Assembly (NCBI GenBank): GCA_041846495.1
Contig: JBGZEX010000040.1
Location: 1-10,926, forward strand
Length of the DNA stretch: 10,926 nt
Direction: 5' to 3'
Source of the DNA: JBGZEX01 sp041846495
Lineage (GTDB): Bacteria > Bacteroidota > Bacteroidia > Bacteroidales > Marinifilaceae
The first letter of the stretch is position 1, and each line of letters begins with the position of its first letter. This document shows, in pieces, positions 7,856 through 10,926 of this stretch. The translations under genes and the position numbers were made by a program. The notes below the pieces were generated by a model. That model saw nothing but the letters and a program-made list of their open reading frames with translations. It was not told the origin of the DNA and searched no databases.

Positions 7856-8542
7856 TTAAGGAAATACGATTTCTTTTTCATTTTCATCCAAAATGGGACC
7901 GTGTTCTTTTTTGTAATTCTCATAAGCGGTTTTTATATCACCTCCATCCCAGGGCATTTTGTTGTATACAACCTTGAAATGGTCCAGCATAAATAGGTAT
8001 TTGGCTTCACTGTAATCGCCCCATGTCCAGTCGTTCCACTCGTATTGACGGTCCGGAAATAATTCATAAGTGACATCTACTCTGCAGGAATCTTTATCTT
8101 CGCGGCCGGGTTCCCATTGATGAGCCGGATTTCCCGTATCGAATTTCAAGTAATTTCGATAAACGTCGGTTTGTTTGCCCGGTTTGTCGGGACGTTTTAC
8201 TTTTATCGTAAATTTTTGAACATTGGTATCCAATGCCGTATAGGTATATTTCTCCGCTACGATTACTCCGGCTATCATATTATTATTCTTTCCGGGATTG
8301 GTCTTAAGGAAGAAGTCTTTGGGAGCGGTTAATAGATTGCCTTGGAGTTCGACATATACGCTCACTTCATGGTATTCATTCCCCTTGACATAGTCCGAAT
8401 CACGGAAATTATACGGAATAGTATTCCCGTATGTGAAATTTAATCGAGGAGTTTGATTATAATATGCGATTTCTTCTTTTTGGCAGCCGGTATGGAAAAC
8501 GGCCAATACTAATATGACAAATAAAAATCTATGTGCTTTCAT
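7856..8542 (-). CDS. DUF4843 domain lipoprotein
   Basis: This 228-residue lipoprotein belongs to the DUF4843 family, which occurs next to SusC/SusD pairs and PKD-like lipoproteins; its function is unknown. The hydrophobic core covers residues 6-16 and lipidation is predicted at C20 (HTGC). The bases after the cysteine encode QKEE, which resembles the acidic lipoprotein export signal that sends Bacteroidota lipoproteins to the cell surface. The remainder is a beta-rich fold, with RLNFTYG (33-39), a VSVYVELQG strand (60-68), a FTIKVKRP strand (111-118), YRNYLKFD (128-135) and a Trp/Tyr-rich C-terminal part (YEWNDWTWGDYSEAKYLFML, 167-186). The start codon lies 11 bp after the SusD stop and the stop 18 bp before the PKD-like gene. 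A role as a small accessory subunit of the surface importer is inferred from position. Confidence 0.85.
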   Translation of the reverse strand: MKAHRFLFVILVLAVFHTGCQKEEIAYYNQTPRLNFTYGNTIPYNFRDSDYVKGNEYHEVSVYVELQGNLLTAPKDFFLKTNPGKNNNMIAGVIVAEKYTYTALDTNVQKFTIKVKRPDKPGKQTDVYRNYLKFDTGNPAHQWEPGREDKDSCRVDVTYELFPDRQYEWNDWTWGDYSEAKYLFMLDHFKVVYNKMPWDGGDIKTAYENYKKEHGPILDENEKEIVFP

Positions 8543-8553
8543 AATTCTTGTCT

Positions 8554-10050
8554 TTAATTATTGTTACCAAAACCGATCTCGTCATTATGCAGCGGCCATT
8601 GATATTTATTGCGGATATCATTGAAGGCACATCCGTCAAATGTTTTGTAATTATGGCGTTTATAGAAATAGAATAATACTCCTTCTGCAAAATATTCTTT
8701 ACGTATCTCTTTCATAATCTGTTTGGTGCGATATGTCTGGCTCGGATCGAATTCATCGTTGTCCAAGGGGCGGTCATAGTTGGCATCGGCAAGAATTTCA
8801 TCTTCGTACGAAATACCTCTTGCCCATCTCACGGTATTCAGAGCTTCTGCGCTTTCAGCCGGCGTTCCGCATTCCGCAACGATATAATACATCTCGGGCA
8901 GACGAATTAAAGGGATGATGTTCTTGCCGTTGGATGCTCTCAGCCTGTCCTGTTCGTATTTGCGGCAAAGTTTCCAATTGCCTTCGTCGGTTCTGGTAGA
9001 GAAGGCCTGATTGAGAGAGCGCCAATCGGTATCTCCTCCCTGTCCGTATTCAAACATGGTTTCAAAGCGGGAGGGGTTCATATAGTAAGCTCTATTGATA
9101 GGGGTTGTGGCATTATCCAGGCCCGTAGGAAAATTAACCTCTATAATTTTGTTCAATTCATATACGCTTAGTGAGAATATATGTTCTCCGTATAAAATAG
9201 GGTTGGCATACGACTCCTGTAATGCAAGGTGAGGTGCTTTGATAACCGCCTTGGCATACTCCAATGCTTTTTGTTTGCTTTCGGCATCGCCTTTGTAGCA
9301 ATAAACTCTGGCCATTAATGCTTTTACTGCAAAAGTATTCATGCGGAGTTGGCGTTCCACTAAAAACGGGTCGTATTTTTCTTCGCTGTATTCGCCGTTA
9401 TCCCGGAAAATACGGGTATCATACTTTTCCAGCAAGGTGTCTGCAACCGTCAGATCTTCCAGAATCTTATCCGTGACCTGTCTGGCCGTCAATACGGAGG
9501 TCGCTTCGGAATCGAAGGTTTTTCGATAGGGTATCGCTTTGCCGTCCGGTTGCTGACTGTAAACGGGACCGAACATTCGCAGCAAATCGAAATGTAAGAA
9601 GGCTCTTAGTCCTAAAGCTTCTCCTTTCATGATTTCATAATAATGCGTAGTTTTCAATACGGAGCGATTTCGTTCCAGATATTTTAGGAAATTATTGATG
9701 TTGGCAATCAGATTGAACATCTCGTAATAAATACCGTTCTTTTTAGATTCGAAGTAATCGGAGTAGTCCCAAATCAATTCCTGCCATTTTACGCCGACAT
9801 AATCCGGATAATTGTCATAGTTGCCCGATAGCGTTTCCAAATAACCGTAAGTTAAGTCTCCGGCATATAATCGTGTAGCTCCCATTTTGATATAGAATCC
9901 CGTCAATACGTCCTTGAAGCCGGATTCCGATTTGAATAATTTGTCTCCCGGGATTGAAGTCTTGGGTTGAACGTCCAGCCAATTGGTGCAGGAGCCGAAC
10001 CCCAGTATCGTAACAGTCAATATTGTAATATATAGCCCTTTCATAATCAT
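8554..10050 (-). CDS. SusD/RagB family surface nutrient-binding lipoprotein
   Basis: SusD-type proteins form the hinged lid over the SusC barrel at the cell surface and capture substrate for import. This one has 498 residues, typical of the family. Lipidation is predicted at C21 (GFGSC), followed by the common TNWLDVQPKTSIP start. Family landmarks are IANINNFLKYLERN (115-128), GEALGLRAFLHFDLLRMFGP (143-162), NTFAVKALMARVYCYKGD (238-255), the RLPEMYYIVAEC block (383-394), RKEYFAEGVLFYFYKRHNY (450-468) and a terminal YQWPLHNDEIGFG. ATG codons at 10050 and 10044 both fit; the second removes only two residues. The gene starts 9 bp after the SusC stop. Ligand class cannot be read from the sequence, but association with a metalloprotease, and not with glycoside hydrolases, points to peptides, as in RagB-type members. 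Confidence 0.93.
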   Translation of the reverse strand: MIMKGLYITILTVTILGFGSCTNWLDVQPKTSIPGDKLFKSESGFKDVLTGFYIKMGATRLYAGDLTYGYLETLSGNYDNYPDYVGVKWQELIWDYSDYFESKKNGIYYEMFNLIANINNFLKYLERNRSVLKTTHYYEIMKGEALGLRAFLHFDLLRMFGPVYSQQPDGKAIPYRKTFDSEATSVLTARQVTDKILEDLTVADTLLEKYDTRIFRDNGEYSEEKYDPFLVERQLRMNTFAVKALMARVYCYKGDAESKQKALEYAKAVIKAPHLALQESYANPILYGEHIFSLSVYELNKIIEVNFPTGLDNATTPINRAYYMNPSRFETMFEYGQGGDTDWRSLNQAFSTRTDEGNWKLCRKYEQDRLRASNGKNIIPLIRLPEMYYIVAECGTPAESAEALNTVRWARGISYEDEILADANYDRPLDNDEFDPSQTYRTKQIMKEIRKEYFAEGVLFYFYKRHNYKTFDGCAFNDIRNKYQWPLHNDEIGFGNNN

Positions 10051-10059
10051 TGTTTATTA

Positions 10060-10926
10060 TTAAAATGCAACATTTAAAGAAAGCGAGAATTGACGTGCAA
10101 AAGGATAGCTGGTACCTCTTTCGCGTTTGATGGAAGAGATATAGAACAGATCCTCCATATTAAAACCTACTTTTACAGAGCTTAGTCCCCAACGTTCGAC
10201 ATAGTCGGCATTTGTTTTGTCCATACGGTAACTCAAGGCTAAGCTGCCCATATGGAATGTATTCTCATCCATGACGAATCGGGAAGATATTTTGGAACTG
10301 GAACCGTTGGCCGTATGGGAGATGGCCTGATAGCGGCTTATATCGCCGGGATTTTTCCATCTTAGAGCTAATACGCGCTTGTCTGCATTATAAACGAGGT
10401 CTGCATTTTCAACTTTCTCCATTAATGTCGAGTTGTAGGCTTGTCCGCCGAATTTGTAACTGAAGCTCATATCGATTCCAAAGCCTTTGTAGGTGAATGA
10501 CGAGTTGATATTGCCCTGTAATTTGGGTTCGGTCGTTCCCACCGGCATCAAGTCCGCAACATCGTATTTCCCCGTCATCCGGCCGTTGCGTTTTAGGAAG
10601 ATTTCCGTACCCGTCGACGGGTCGATTCCCAATGAACGCACGGCCCATAGACGGTTGATGGATTCTCCTTCAACATAGTGCGGAAGGGGTGCGTTGGGTT
10701 TTTCTTTCTTGGAAAGATTGTCATTGTCGAGCATTCCTGCGTTGATTTCATTCATCCGGCGCATGGCTTCGGAGATTTTTTTTAACTTGTCGGTATTGTG
10801 CGAGCCGTTGAGCGTGATAATCCAATAAGCCTGGCGAGAAGTGTTCTGGTAAGGGATAAAGGCCAGATTTAATTCAACGCCTTTATTTTCCAGAGTCCCT
10901 AAGTTTTCGGGACGGGTACGGAAACC
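10060..10926 (-). CDS. SusC/RagA family TonB-dependent outer-membrane transporter, C-terminal part (partial)
   Basis: The frame is open from the window edge to TAA at 10060-10062, giving the last 288 residues of a protein that is usually about 1000 residues long. An internal Met at 10764 is not the start, because family sequence continues upstream of it in the same frame. Typical barrel features are NLGTLENKGVELNL (8-21), AYWIITLNGSHNTDKL (33-48), a Y-V-E-G-x-S-I-N-R-L-W segment with SLGIDPSTGTEIF, TEPKLQGNINSSFTYKGF and a C-terminal FARQFSLSLNVAF ending in Phe, as expected for insertion of an outer-membrane barrel. The protein would import substrate captured by the adjacent SusD using TonB-ExbBD energy. 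The carboxypeptidase-like domain, TonB box, plug and operon promoter lie outside the window. Confidence 0.93.
   Translation of the reverse strand, partial: GFRTRPENLGTLENKGVELNLAFIPYQNTSRQAYWIITLNGSHNTDKLKKISEAMRRMNEINAGMLDNDNLSKKEKPNAPLPHYVEGESINRLWAVRSLGIDPSTGTEIFLKRNGRMTGKYDVADLMPVGTTEPKLQGNINSSFTYKGFGIDMSFSYKFGGQAYNSTLMEKVENADLVYNADKRVLALRWKNPGDISRYQAISHTANGSSSKISSRFVMDENTFHMGSLALSYRMDKTNADYVERWGLSSVKVGFNMEDLFYISSIKRERGTSYPFARQFSLSLNVAF

Noticed and set aside
10060..10764. SusC fragment read as a complete 234-residue protein from the Met at 10764
   Set aside because: The same frame continues upstream without a stop to 10926 and encodes recognisable TonB-dependent receptor barrel sequence, so the Met is internal.

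Overview
The window looks like chromosomal DNA of a Bacteroidales bacterium (Bacteroidota). It shows a SusC/SusD pair, several lipoproteins with Bacteroidota-type signal peptides, little use of Shine-Dalgarno sequences, and protein families (DUF4843, PKD-like lipoprotein, DUF5117/DUF4953 metalloprotease, BF3164-type propeller) that are largely confined to this phylum. I cannot name the genus.

Nearly everything lies on the minus strand, so transcription runs from high to low coordinates. In that order the genes are: the C-terminal third of a SusC/RagA TonB-dependent transporter (cut by the window edge at 10926); a SusD/RagB lipoprotein; a small DUF4843 lipoprotein; a PKD-like lipoprotein with a propeller-like C-terminus; an 83-bp gap holding a strong strand-specific terminator hairpin; a zinc metalloprotease with an intact metzincin-like site; a full-length paralogue of that protease whose zinc ligands and catalytic glutamate have all been replaced; and a six-bladed beta-propeller lipoprotein. 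Gaps of 9, 11 and 18 bp join the first four genes. Overlaps of 11 and 4 bp join the last three. The locus therefore reads as two tightly packed modules separated by one terminator or attenuator.

The likely joint role is capture and import of peptides. The metalloprotease would cleave a protein or peptide at or outside the cell surface. SusD and the two accessory lipoproteins would bind the products on the SusC barrel, and SusC would import them using TonB. No glycosidase, polysaccharide lyase or sulfatase is present in the window, so a glycan substrate has no support here. The pseudoprotease and the propeller lipoprotein are probably binding, scaffold or regulatory partners of the active protease. 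The operon promoter and any regulator lie outside the window.

At the left edge, positions 1-129 on the plus strand appear to be the tail of a convergent gene, possibly a transposase, followed 11 bp later by a perfect 11-bp hairpin. The rest of the 131-bp convergent intergenic region holds nothing else I can support. I see no tRNA, rRNA, CRISPR array or riboswitch.
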